Of a DNA stretch of 64,000 nucleotides, positions 53,001-64,000 are shown piece after piece. Below the pieces are notes generated by a model. The model was not told the origin of the DNA and ran no database searches. It worked only from the letters and a program-made list of their open reading frames with translations. This DNA comes from Gymnogyps californianus. Lineage: Eukaryota; Chordata; Aves; Accipitriformes; Cathartidae. Made by a program: the position numbers and the translations under genes. Numbering within the stretch: the stretch's first letter is position 1; the number at the start of each line of letters is the position of its first letter. Location of the stretch: assembly GCF_018139145.2 (NCBI RefSeq), contig NC_059478.1:24397001-24461000 (forward strand), in the 5' to 3' direction.

Positions 53001-56000
53001 TTGTTACAGAACTGTGTACCTACTAACAGCAGTGTGACTTTACAAAGCTGGATTTGTTTGAAAAAATGTATAGTTCTCTATGGGATGCTTCATGCAGGAT
53101 GTTTTGCAGTCTGATTTATGGAAAAGCAATCTCTGCAAGATCTGTGAATCTTGCAGGAAAAAAAACAAAGCAAATTTATGTATCTAAAATGATGTTAGCT
53201 TGGATAGCTTCATGTGGTAGCAGAATGGTAGACAGCAAGGCTGTATCCAGCCTTACTCTAAATGTTTTGCTTTGAGTTCCACCTAATGTAGGCTTACCAT
53301 TATAAGCATGCTGGCAATGACAGTATGTAGTGTGTAATCCGAAGAAATCAAACAAATAAAGTGTGTCCCTAGATGGATTTAAAATGTAGAGTGCCCATTT
53401 CTAGTTTTCTGTAGCCTGCTGGCTCAATATGTGGCTAGAAGAAAGGAGATGAGCAAATGGTGAACGATACGAGATGGCAGCTACAATTGGCTTACGAGAA
53501 TTGTTCTGCCTCTGGCACTCTGGATCATGAACTTCATCACATCCAAGAAATGTTAACAGCTCGGCCCCTCGGGCTTTAGCAGCTCTGACTATCTTTGTGG
53601 GTTTTGTAATTGACAGCTCCACCATCAGTATGCAGCTCTGATTGGCATTCTGTGCGACTCAAATGCATGAGGGTTTCAGCCTACTATTCTTTTGCAGAAA
53701 CACCATGATGGGCATCTGAGTGACATTTTAATTTGATAATGAAAGCACCATTAAATCAGAAAAGAGAAAAATGCCTGTGTTTGTGGCACAAGATATTTTG
53801 TGTGACCACTGAGGTCATTTGAGAAAGGCCTGCTGTTGAAGTAGTTGTACAAGTTTGCCAGCAATGACTCACTACGGCAGTGGCTGCAGATAAATTCCAG
53901 TTGCTTTCTACTTGTTTTTGAAGCTTTTGGTATTAAGGGTTTCTGTATGTTGCTTAAACAATAAAAATCCAGCAACACTTCAGTTTGCTTGATTAAGCAA
54001 TGTGGTTAAGATTTCCCACATTTCTTCATATCTGAAATACTGCAACAAGCTGCGATCTGTACACCCTGCTGTCCCTTTTGACTATGTCAGAAGGGGACAT
54101 ATTTTAACACCATTAAAAACTTCTGTTTTGTCAGCAACAGGCCTTTCCTTCCTGTGCCTGTTTCTAAAGAGATCCTGACTGGAGTCAGAACACAAATCAT
54201 TCAGTGCACGTCTTCGGGATTCAAACTTCTAGATGCTCACGTCTTAGATGCTTTCTCATCTCTCTCATTTAGAGATATGTATTATAGTATCACCTATGGA
54301 AACCAAACTCGTGGATTTGGGTTGTGCTAGACAATGTTACACCTGTATCTATCTCTCCATGTCTATATAATGTATTTAGAGAAACCTAAACTTTGCTGTA
54401 AATAATTGACAGTGTAAATAGCCAACTGTACTGTTCTGCCATCCTATAGATGAGGAATTGTAATGGTAAAATATTACATGTTTTGACAAAAGCTATGCAG
54501 GAAATCTGTGGCCGAATTAGAATCGGGTCCATGTTCTTAAGCTTTTTCTGGTGCTTTTCATCTGCAAAGGTCATAAGAAATTAAATACAGTGACTTTTTA
54601 TTTTCTGCAGTTTATTTCCTCTTCCAGCTGTTGAAGGTTTAGATTTTTATTCAGCAGAAATAGATTTTATTCTTTAAGAACTATAGATTTAGGAGGTTTT
54701 GTACTGTATGCAGCTAATTGTAAAATTAACTGTCCATCTATTGATCACCCAGTTGGAACTGGCTAGTAATCTCTTGGGAAGTGGCCCCAGGACCAGTACA
54801 AGAAGGATAGTTACTACCAGTTCAGCATGGAGTTACTGTCATTCAGATATGTAATTTTGCCAGCTGGGGTTCTGTTGGCACCACTGCTCATGATCCCTCC
54901 AAGACCTTGTCTTCAGCTCAGGGGTCCACTCACTTGAAACTCTCTGAATCCGCGCTCATTACATTTAGCAGTAGTTTGCCAGTTAAGTGATACTGGTGAT
55001 GTACATGTTGGTGATGCCTGGAAAAGAAAGCATGGTTGTGGTAATAATGGGCTCTTCAAAATTATTTTTGTGGATCTACTCTGCGGATCTGTACTGTCAT
55101 CTTCATTTGACTCCTACTGTTGACCTGTAGGAAAAAAACTTTCATTACTTGCCTACTGCTAACAAAATGGTGTAGCAAATACAATCTTATTGATTGACTG
55201 CAGTAGTTAACACTTGCAACTTCCATTGAATGTTGAGCATGTAACTGTAAATGCCTTTTTTTTTGAAAGAATATTAATAATTCTCATACTGTGACTGACA
55301 TTAAAGTATCTAATGTTACTCTGAAAGCACTAGTGAGTTAACCCTTGTAATGTTTTTGTGAAATGGATGAATGTAAAAATTTTGCAGGTGGTCAATAGGG
55401 ACACAAATAAATTTAAATGTTTTTTCCTGGTCACTCAGTAGGTCTACGGTAAAAGTAGGTACTGGACTTAAATATCTTTTCTTGAGTTGCTAATCTTGTT
55501 TCTGTACAAAAACTAAATGAAAAAAAACCCAGTATTCTAAATTTGGCCCTGAAATCACTAGCAGGCTCAATTCAGACACATCTTAACAGAACAGCAGCAA
55601 TGTCATCTGTTCCAAATACTGAAAGCATGCATCCCTTGATGATAGTCTGTCGGAACTGCTCGGCAGTTTGTTTCAAATGCTTGAAAGGTATCTTGTAAAT
55701 AATATTCTAAATAATACTTTTCTATAATTTTAACTTTGATCATATTTTAGAAAAATAGCCGAAGCAAAGTGCTGTTTATGTTTTCTTCCTTTTGAAAGGT
55801 TGAAGTCTAAAATGATATCTTGATATTTTTCTTCCATGAGCTTTACCTTCATAGGTATGAAAATCTTTCAGCAAAACTAGTGGTTTAGTGGTATTTCAGA
55901 TATCTTTAACCCTATCTTTTGTTTGTTGTTCTCCTGTGATGCTATATTGCAACAAATAAATACCTGTCTGTGTTTGCTATTATTCCTCACAGCTGTTTTT

Positions 56001-56092
56001 CAGAAAAGCGATAAGGAAAAAAATAACTTGGATGATTGCAAAAGCCAGTTCATAGCCAAGAGAGTCCTGACTCTCTACTTATTTTTTTACAG

Positions 56093-56185
56093 GCCTCCAG
56101 AATTGGCATCAAAGTATGCAAATTTCTCTGAGGGAGTGTGCAAGCCTGGTTATGCATCAGCGCTCATGACTGTCATCTTCCCAAA
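56093..56185 (+). CDS. Internal protein-coding exon, 31 codons' worth, gene not recognised
   Basis: This is the only exon I can support. A pyrimidine-rich tract ending in tttttttacag stands just before it, and a near-consensus donor (AAA|gtaagta) follows it. It is 93 bp long. It starts with one base that completes a codon, runs 30 full codons (PPELASKYAN...TVIFP) and ends with two bases of the next codon, so it is phase-symmetric and could be skipped without a frameshift. The other two forward frames have stops inside it. The peptide contains one N-F-S glycosylation sequon and one cysteine; neither proves an extracellular location. It has no hydrophobic stretch long enough for a membrane segment and no catalytic motif that I know. 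The frame is open upstream to an ATG at 55923, but that part reads as intron. I cannot name the gene. A chance ORF between good splice sites is the main alternative. Confidence 0.6.
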
Positions 56186-58954
56186 GTAAGTAATTATTGG
56201 GGTTTTTTTTCCCCTCTTCCCCTGATGACTTCTCATCCTTCAAGTTGGGTGATCTGCAGAGATTGTCTTGAAAAGTGTCATTACTCTGTCACTTGATTGG
56301 TTCAAGGGGAGACCAGTGTTGAAATTCTGGGCTATTTGAGTGGTCAGTGGCAATGGCTTAATTGATTTCAGTCTGACTGGGAGCTTGCTCAAAGAGTAGA
56401 GTTCTGTGTGTTGAATAATAAAACAAATTATATTGTCAGTGCATGTTACAGATGTGTGGTCAAGCTCACTTCTGGTACCAGATGATGCAATCCTTAGGAA
56501 GCTTCGGTCATGAAGGACATTAAGTTATCTGGAGTAGTAAAGTGTGGTGGGGGTTTTTTTGTTTGTTTGGTTGGGTTTTTCTACCTGGGAGAACAGGGTA
56601 AAGCGTACCTCAGGTGCCTGGAGGCTTTGCAGTAGTGCTTTCCAAAGAGTCTAAGACATGCTATTAACAAGTTGCGCATCTTACTGTGTTGAGAAGTTAT
56701 TGTTAGCTGAAGTGTTACTAGTTTCTTCAGAATTTGTTTTCCTCTGAAAGGGTGGAAAGTTGCAGTACTGTTTGAAACCTCTCAGAAATGAGGAATGTAA
56801 TCGTAACAGATCAACCAAAACGTACCTTTAAATTTGGCTATGTCTTTCTCTAATGCACCATGTGGCTTCTGCATTTCAAGGAGTTTGTAGAATTGCTGGA
56901 AGACGGTTCAGAAGATAGATTGGCAAGAACATTATACTGTTGAGGCTCAAGGATCTCAGTTTGGTTCATCAAATGGAAAATTTGACTGGTCATATGACCT
57001 TTGTACAAGCTTCTAATGCATATGGAAAAGATGCTCTAGTGCAGCTATCTCTTTGGCAAAAGAGGTTGTGGACTTTTTAACACAACTGGTACTCTTCTAA
57101 AAGATACATTTTATTTCTTTTGAGGAGGGAATTTCCATGACTTGTACATATAGAGGTTAGGTTGGGTGACCATGGCCTTCAGGCCAAGCCTGCAACTGGT
57201 GGTACCTTCTTTCTTTGTTTTTATTGGCAAACATGGTATCTGCAAACTTTAAAAAATAAAAATCTGACATTGCCTTGTAACCAGCAGATACTACAGCCAG
57301 GCCTTAAAAAGAAAACAAAACCCTAAGAATTGAGACTCTGTTCTCCATCACCAGTGTAAAACAAATAATTATCAGTATTATCTTCTGTGTGAATTTTGGA
57401 ACTCTGGTTAGAATATAAATAAATACTAGAACCGAAGGTAGATACATTATCATCCTCTTCTTTTAAGAACTTTCTGAGTGCTTTAAATCTGTGTTTGTGT
57501 ACATATTAAATGTAAATAGTATAGAAGAGGAATATAAGGTAATTTAACTGTGGTAAGATGTCTGAAGCTAAAGCCTTCCTTTCTTTATACAGCTGAAACC
57601 TAACTGCCCTTTCCAAGGCACGGCTGTTGTTACATATCGATTTTGCAGAGATAAATTATATACGCTGAAGAAGGAAGACTGTTTAGTACAGCTATTAAGG
57701 CCAGAAAAATACCATTAAGGGTCCCTTATCCTGATTTGTTTCATGACACAGGACTTGATGTTTTATTCCACTAAATTCATCATGAATCACAGGCTTTCAG
57801 TTGATGGAGAATCTGGTAATAATATGCTACATTATTCATTATTGCAAAAATATTAATCTTATTTTAATTTTAAATTTAAGACTTCGGCTTCAAGAAGGAG
57901 TTTTTTTGCCTGCTAGAATCCAAAGTGTTACTTATTCTGTCCCTCAGTAGCTACTTACAGATCGCTCTTCAGCCACCTTCTTCCAGTAGCTACCTGCATT
58001 GAACTAATACCATGCAAAGAGGTAGTAACTTGTCCCTAGTCCAGCTAGGTGGTTTTTGTCTTGTTCATATGCTGAAAAATCATATTCATAGTTCTAAAGA
58101 CAGCATCTCGCTGGGGATTTATGTTCAGTTGCTTCTCTAACATGAACCCTAAACATTACTAAGGTTGACATTTTTTTCCAGGATGCCCTTTAATTCTTTA
58201 TTAATTTAATTCAGTGTCAGACATTTCATTATTTTACCTAGGACTTGTGCAAGGATGGCTGACCAGTAGTTCTGCAAAGAATTCCATGCTACGCTTAAGA
58301 TTCTTTCTCTTCTGAAACTTCTCTCGTACTCAAAGAATTATGCAAAGTTAACATTACCAAACCAGGTATTGTAATATAATATACTTAGAACTCTTAAAGC
58401 CAAATTAGCTTGCCTGTTGATTTAAGAATTTGAGCTGTATGATTTCTTTTATTATAGCTTTTGTTTTCAGTTGCTCATATCATTAGGAAAACATCATCTC
58501 TGCGGCTGACATTTTTCAGGCTTGGTCTTCGCCATAAAATGTGTGTTTTTGTTGGGTTTTTTATTATTTGGATAAAGTTGGTTTGGCTGTTTTCAAGCAT
58601 GAATAAAATGAATAAATGTTTTCCCATTCTAAAGGTTCCTGACTTTTTAGTGCAATTTTAAATGTAAATAGGCAAAATATGATGGAAATAGTTGAGATGA
58701 TAGAATAAATATTTTTTTAGAGAATGTAACTCTTCTTGGTAAGTGCTTCTTTAATGGTAAAAATGTGAGTTCAGACTTTACCAAGCTAGATGGATTAAAG
58801 AACAATGCCCTGAGAATCTCAAAATGTGGTTGCTGGTAAGGAAAGACTAAATGGTTGGGTTTTTTTTAATGAGGTCCTCAGTCGATCAGTTCTCATTCTA
58901 GCAATGTCTGATGCCTTCATCAGATAATCCTAGCTGGAAGAAATCCTAGGTTAA
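56186..58954. other. Probable intron DNA 3' of the exon
   Basis: It starts at the donor gtaagta. It contains a T/G tract at 56550-56580 and nothing else that I can identify. Confidence 0.5.
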
Positions 58955-59430
58955 GTGTGCAAATGATACGCTTATTGGAGAGTACTAAATAAAGGATTGG
59001 TTACTTTTAGAGAACTATCTGGATTGCCTGATTTAAATGGCCACAGTCCAACAAAATATATGTTAATACATCCAATATGAAATAAGACATCTGGGAGGAA
59101 CGAATGCAGATTATACCTTCAAGATAGAAAAACTCTGTCTTGGAAACAGACACAGAGAAAGCTTCATGTAATCTCAACAAAATATCATAGCTGAAATGCT
59201 ATTTCAGGTTTATATGTACACACATAAGTAGAGAAATTTTGTGTGTAGCACTGATTTAAAATTAAAAACCCAACATATGCCCCCCCCAACCCAAAACTTC
59301 TAGAATACTGTGTCCAGTTTTGATGGTGAAAGTCCAAGAAGGGATGGGAAATAAGAGATTGAAGGAAAGCCACAAAAATGAACAAGGACTGGCTCAAACA
59401 GTAAACAAGGCTCCTAGAAATAAGTCAACT
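58955..59430 (+). mobile_element. Old CR1 LINE, reverse-transcriptase C-terminal part
   Basis: The stretch follows CR1 ORF2 downstream of the reverse transcriptase active site: gcaaatgatacgcttattgg (the 'FANDT/FADDT'-like region), ggagagtactaaataaagga, caacaaaatatatgttaata, catctgggaggaacgaatgc, ggttatat-like and cttggaaacagac blocks. It then reaches aatactgtgtccagttttga and ggaaagccacaaaaatgaac, which correspond to the conserved LEYCVQFW and KATKMI motifs. Many indels and stops are present, and a C7 run (59281-59287) interrupts it. It stops before the 3' untranslated region. Confidence 0.7.
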
Positions 59431-60183
59431 TTCTGAAGCAGGAGTTGTATCCAAATGAGGAGAATAGGAAAGAGCATTAACTTTGGCAAGTTAAACATAT
59501 ACCATAATGAGGTAGGCCAAAAAAATGTTGAGAAACAACTTTATAAAGGTATAAAAAAAAAATAAAGCTTTTTGTTGAACTGTCAAAAGCAGAAAGCCTG
59601 CCAGAGATCCCAATGGGCTGATAGATGATCATAATATTACATGTGAGCTAAGGGAAGGTAAAGCCGTAGCAGAGACGTTATTTGCATTGCTATTCACTGC
59701 AGAACAGTTCCCACGTGGAGCCTTCCTTTCTGGGGGACAGGCTGGGGGAAGCTGACAGAAGGCTGGCGTTTTGGAGCAAATTGGCACAATGAATTGCTAG
59801 GAAAAGTTCTCACTTTGTGAGGAACTCGGTGGTGAAGTTGCCGAGTTACACACGGTTGTGTATAATCATTGCTTAAATCGGCCTTAGAATGGAAGAATGA
59901 AAAGCAGTAAACGTGTCAGGCTTTTCAAGAGGGGCCCATGGAGCGTTTGGGAAACTGGAAACTAATAGTGAGCCTGGTTTCTGTATTAGGCACCTTGGTA
60001 GAAACTATAAAAAAAGAATAGAATTAGTGTTTGTTCACAGGAATAAAGGTGATGATAGAGAGGAGTCCAGTTGTCTTCTGCAGCAGGAAGTCCTGCCCTG
60101 TAAATCTGCTCATGTTGTTTGAATGACTGGATGAGCATTTGCTAAAGGTGATTTAACTAATACAGTATGTTTGGATTTCTTTT

Positions 60184-60231
60184 AAAAAAACAAAACAAAA
60201 CAAAAAAACCAACCAAAAAAACCAACCAAAC
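60184..60231. repeat. A-rich (CAAAA)/(CCAA) tract inside CR1
   Basis: An A/C tract with CAAAA and CCAACC-type units interrupts the CR1 copy at 59460-61375. It looks like simple-repeat growth within the element. Confidence 0.85.
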
Positions 60232-61134
60232 ACTTGGTGTTTCAAAGACATTTGGGAAATTAAACTGGTGTAATCCTGTGGTGGTTAGGTAGTGACTAGG
60301 TAAAGATTGGAAACTGTATGGAAAAAAATAAGAAGATTGGACAGTACAGGGACGTTACCCCTGAAGTCCTCTGGAGAATGCATGCTGGGATCTCTGCTGT
60401 TCCAAGTGCTCATAAACTATCTGGAACGGAGGATGAATAATAAAGCGCTGACACATTTTTCCAGGTAGCAAGACCAAAAGCTGACTGTGAGGAATGTCAG
60501 AGGGATCTCACCACGCTAAGCAATGGGGCAACAAAATAGCAGGCCAAATTCAGTTCTGATAGATGTAAGGTAGTGTTTGTTGAGAAGACTGATCTGGCAG
60601 CGTATACCTAATGATGGACTTAGTTATGCCTTGCAAATCGGGAAAGAGATCTTGGAATTACTGTGGATGGTTCTGTGACTTAGCAGCGATGGTTAAAAGA
60701 CTGTGGACATACTAGATAAATGCAGAAAACCCAAGAATATGTTATGACACTGTATAAATACCCCTTGTGCCTCTACCTTCAATAACGCATCTAGTTTTCT
60801 TCAACTAATTTTGAAACAGATCTAGAAGAATTAGGTACATATAGTGGTAATAAAGACTAAACAAAAACATGGAGCTATTTCCATGCTCAGAAAGATTGAA
60901 TAGACTTAGACTTCCCAGTTTGAGGTAGAGCAAGCAGAGGGTATTCACAAGTATGTGTAACATAGTGAATGGCATGGAGAAGATGTTTAGGTGATCGCTT
61001 CTCTCAGTACAAGATTCAGAGGTATTAAATGTAAATATTGTGCACCAGGCTTAAAATAAACAAAGGGAAGTGCTATTTCATGCTATTTCCCGTTACATTT
61101 TTCTGAGAATGAGTTCCATAGTGGGCAAAAGATT

Positions 61135-61163
61135 GGGGGGGAAAAAAAAAAAAAAAAAAAAAA
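61135..61163. repeat. G7-A22 run inside CR1
   Basis: Seven G are followed by 22 A. CR1-type sequence resumes after it, so this is not a retroposon tail but an expansion within the old element. Confidence 0.9.
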
Positions 61164-61375
61164 GATTGACAGTCAGATTCTGTTGACCGTAGAGATTTCC
61201 ATGCCTGTGTCTGAATCCTTAAGTTACAGGAGGCTGGAACCTAAATGGATGTTGAGGGCAGAGTGTAGCTTTATATATTCCCTGCTTCTTAGGCTTTTTA
61301 CTGAAATACTGGCCAATGGACACAGACATCAAGTACTGGGCAAAATGGCCGTTTGGAGTAATCCATTGTGCCTAT

Positions 61376-64000
61376 GCCTGTGTTTTTGTTTGGTTTGGTT
61401 CTGAGTTTTTTAATTATTATGCCTTAAAGGCAGACTGGCATAGCTTCAGAAAAACATGCTGTAATCTGAATCATGACAGTGGCTCCCCACCAAGAGAAAT
61501 GGATGCATGATCTCAGTACTGCATCTCAGTGTAGGAGCTGGCTAGCTGGGCTGCATCTGCTGCTCACTGTAAATGAAGGAGTTATCTAATTTTTCACTTT
61601 CCAGGACAATACGATTCTGCCTCTTGCAAATCTCCCAACAGTAGATAGTGACTCAAAGTGCCTGAAGTAAGGTTACTGTTTTCGGAATGATACAAAGAAA
61701 ATGACAAGCGTCTTTGGTAAAATGGCATCAGTAGGTCAGTGAATTAGACTACTATGTTCAGTGAATTAGACTATTTTTAGTAGGTCTGAGGTCACCTACA
61801 AGTCTGGAGCTAGTGCTTTGACCTTTGTGTAGAAGGCACTAACTTGTGTTTGCAGTGGTAACATTGCAGTCTCCTGCATGTCTGGCCTTACTGTGGAAAC
61901 GATGTTGCCTGTGTACAGTTCTTTCTATGCCCTATTCTTTATCAAATGAGAAAGAAGACCTCTGCCCACGGTTTGCGGCTGACATGCCAGCCCGGGACAG
62001 TTCAGCTACTGACAATTTTCCAACCACAAGCTCTTGTAAGTTGGCAGCTAATGCTAGAAATTAGAGGAGGCGGTAAATAGAGAGGGAATGTCTGCAGCCT
62101 GCAGAGTTGTGAATCTGTGTTTGGTAAGAGAACATGGGAAAGAAGTATTTAAAGAAAGATAAAGAGTATCTGAACGGATTTCAGAATAAAGGGGAAAGGG
62201 GAAGTTTAATATACAACGAATCTATAGGTGTTGTGACCAAAATAGTGAATTTAACGTTTGTGATTCAGATACAGAAGACTATTTTTAGCACCAAGGATGT
62301 GATTGTAAACATCTCTTTCTAGTCAATTGGTGCTAAGAAGTAGTCTTATATGAATCACAAACTTCTTTAAGTCCATTCAGAAACAAAATCAGTTTCGTTT
62401 GTTTGATTATTCTGGTGCAAACTTTCTATCAATTAGCAATTGGCATTTTCTTCACAGTCTTTTTTTTTTTTTTTTTTTTTTGCTTATTTTTCAATATCCA
62501 GCCTGCTCTTCACTCTGAGGAAAAACAGCTCTCCTGTAAACTCTTCTGGGTTTATATTTGCATGCTGAATTGTTTATTTGTACATAAAGTTTAAAAATTT
62601 TTTAAGCTTTCATATCGGCGGAGAATGCATGATTCAGATTTATGCCAGCCATAGAAATTTCAGTGGCTTTCTCTCAAGTCATTCTTCTGTGGTTTTTTCC
62701 TGACATTTAGTTCCCCCTTGATACTGTAGGTCATAGACTCCTGTGCGTTTCTCCACTTCCACAGGCCAGTTGTGTATAGCTGGGACAGCTCCAGAAGGCC
62801 TTTGTAGAGTGTACAGGGTAGACTCCTGTCTCCTTGACACCAGAGCTTGGCAAAAATTTCTTTGCTGTCTTGCAGGTATAGTTTACGCAGCTTTTATACT
62901 TTAGGAAAAAAAACCATTCTTACATGCATTCTTACATACAAATGGGGTATAGGGGCTTCAGGTGGAACTGGAGCTTTAGCAAGGGCTTTAGTAGGGGTCA
63001 GGATAATTTAAAAATGTGGTCCCCTCATTCCAAATGCTTCCCCATTTGTTTCCATATCCCCTTCCAGGAAGCTGTGCCTCTTATAATAAGCACACAAGAG
63101 CATCTTCCCATTCCACACTTTCCTGCTTTGTTACTTAGATATTCAGAAAAAATATTTTAAAAAGAGAATTTTTAACCCTCTGCTTAGAACTGACTTTATT
63201 CAGTTTGGCTTTCTCAGTGCCTCATGAATTACTGCCCTACCCAGCATGGGCTTGTACTGAAGTGACAGGGCATGAGCTCAGTGCTTAGAGACTGTCAGCA
63301 CAGGTGACGGCTGCTTCCTTTGTGATTAACTATTTAAGGAGAGCAGAGGAAGCCAAAGGATGGCAGCTTCACGTGGTTCGTGAGAGCTCACTGAAGAAAC
63401 AGGCTGGATAATTAGTTTGCCACTGTGGATTGCTATGGGAATTCGAAACTATTCCCTGACTGTAGCGTGATCCATCTGCCACATATTTTGCGGTCTCTTC
63501 AGGTGCAGTGGGTAGTATCTCTTAATTTTTTAAGATATATAAAATTGTATATATAAGCTGAATTAGTTATTGATAGTAGGAGTTTTTTGGTCTTCTAAAT
63601 ATATGTATAATGTACATCTCACTTTGAAATACACTGAAGTGGTTCATTTTGTTAATTTGAACTGTGAAAGCGGCTTGTGTCCAATGAAAGAGTGGACACT
63701 TCGTGAGGCTCCCACTGAAGTCAGGGTCGCTGTGTCCAGATGCTGCTCTGAGAAAGACTTTCTGCTTTCCTTCAAAACGAGATTACTCCTGTTCTAGGAA
63801 CGGGGAGTACTCAAACCCTTGTCCCTTCTTTAAGTCTTTTGTTCTGTGCTTGTGCATTCGGGAATAGTGTACAATGATGGCAAAGATTGTTTCAGAGCTC
63901 AAAGTTACATTTGGTGTCCCAGTAACTGCTGTAATCACAGCTCTGTAAGGAAATTTGTATGTGGCAGTGCCCAAAAGGATGTTTGGGGGTGCCGGAGTGT
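61376..64000. other. Non-coding stretch to the window end
   Basis: Contains the poly(T) run at 62460-62481 and no recognisable gene or repeat. Open frames near 61846-62064 and 62924-63160 have no supporting splice sites or motifs. Confidence 0.5.
62460..62481. repeat. Poly(T) run, 22 bp
   Basis: There are 22 consecutive T, with no recognisable minus-strand retrocopy beside the run. Confidence 0.95.

Larger units (their letters stand above)
39529..56092. other. Probable intron or upstream DNA, no further exon seen
   Basis: This is the region 5' of the supported exon. It carries homopolymer tracts listed separately, an 8-bp stem palindrome at 42123-42142 (ATACTGTA/TACAGTAT), and non-repetitive blocks near 51050-51320 and 53395-53780. 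If the exon at 56093 belongs to a gene whose previous exon is not in this stretch, the intron exceeds 16 kb. Confidence 0.45.
59460..61375 (+). mobile_element. Long old CR1 LINE copy from ORF2 linker to 3' end
   Basis: CR1 ORF2 blocks appear in the correct order. The endonuclease-RT linker comes first (ggcaagttaaacatatacca, gtaggccaaaaaaatg; 59480-59600). The RT follows (ctctgctgttccaagtgctc and ataaactatctggaacggag, matching LLFNVLINDLEKG; 60390-60440). The C-terminal part follows (agagatcttggaattactgt; then atagtgaatggcatggagaa and aggtattaaatgtaaatatt, 60960-61050), then the 3' block (tactgggcaaaatggccg, 61335-61352). It is riddled with stops and indels. Two A-rich tracts have grown inside it (60184-60231 and 61142-61163). 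It belongs to the same old amniote-type lineage as the relic at 1625-1810. The left edge is approximate. Confidence 0.7.

Noticed and set aside
62296..62320. attgtaaacatctcttt resembles the start of a miR-30 family mature sequence.
   Set aside because: The following bases differ and no complementary arm for a hairpin is present nearby.

Overview
The window looks like bird nuclear DNA from a gene-poor, AT-rich region, most likely the inside of a very large intron plus possible flanking intergenic sequence. The evidence is eukaryotic layout (no dense ORFs, long homopolymer runs, splice-flanked short ORFs) and several copies of CR1, the dominant avian LINE. Some CR1 copies keep the bird-type 3' tail with ATTCTATGA/TCACAGAAT-like octamers. 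Repeat density is low, as expected of birds. I cannot name the species; a crocodilian or turtle is less likely but not excluded.

Layout: 1-4350 carries three CR1 relics on the minus strand (about 1625-1810, 3254-3700, 4208-4330) with a 14-bp minisatellite (3963-4079) between the second and third. 4350-11120 is unannotated AT-rich DNA. A larger minus-strand CR1 relic lies at 11124-12235; it has lost its reverse transcriptase core by internal deletion. 12240-39460 is a long stretch with no gene that I can support, containing only simple repeats, a small CpG-rich block (19315-19506) and a few weak exon candidates. A tiny plus-strand CR1 3' end lies at 39461-39528. The one convincing coding feature is a 93-bp plus-strand internal exon at 56093-56185 with good splice sites. 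Two old CR1 copies lie head-to-tail on the plus strand at 58955-59430 and 59460-61375. The rest, to 64000, is unannotated.

The exon is symmetric (same splice phase at both ends) and encodes 30 complete codons. I do not recognise the protein. No neighbouring exon of the same gene could be established, so its flanking introns are probably tens of kilobases long. A weak upstream candidate with an ATG at 28598-28670 has a compatible phase. I saw no tRNA, rRNA, known microRNA, CRISPR, operon or viral gene, and no sign of a new multi-gene system. The points worth a second look are the orphan exon, the structures of the CR1 relics, the minisatellite and a few non-repeat blocks that might be regulatory.
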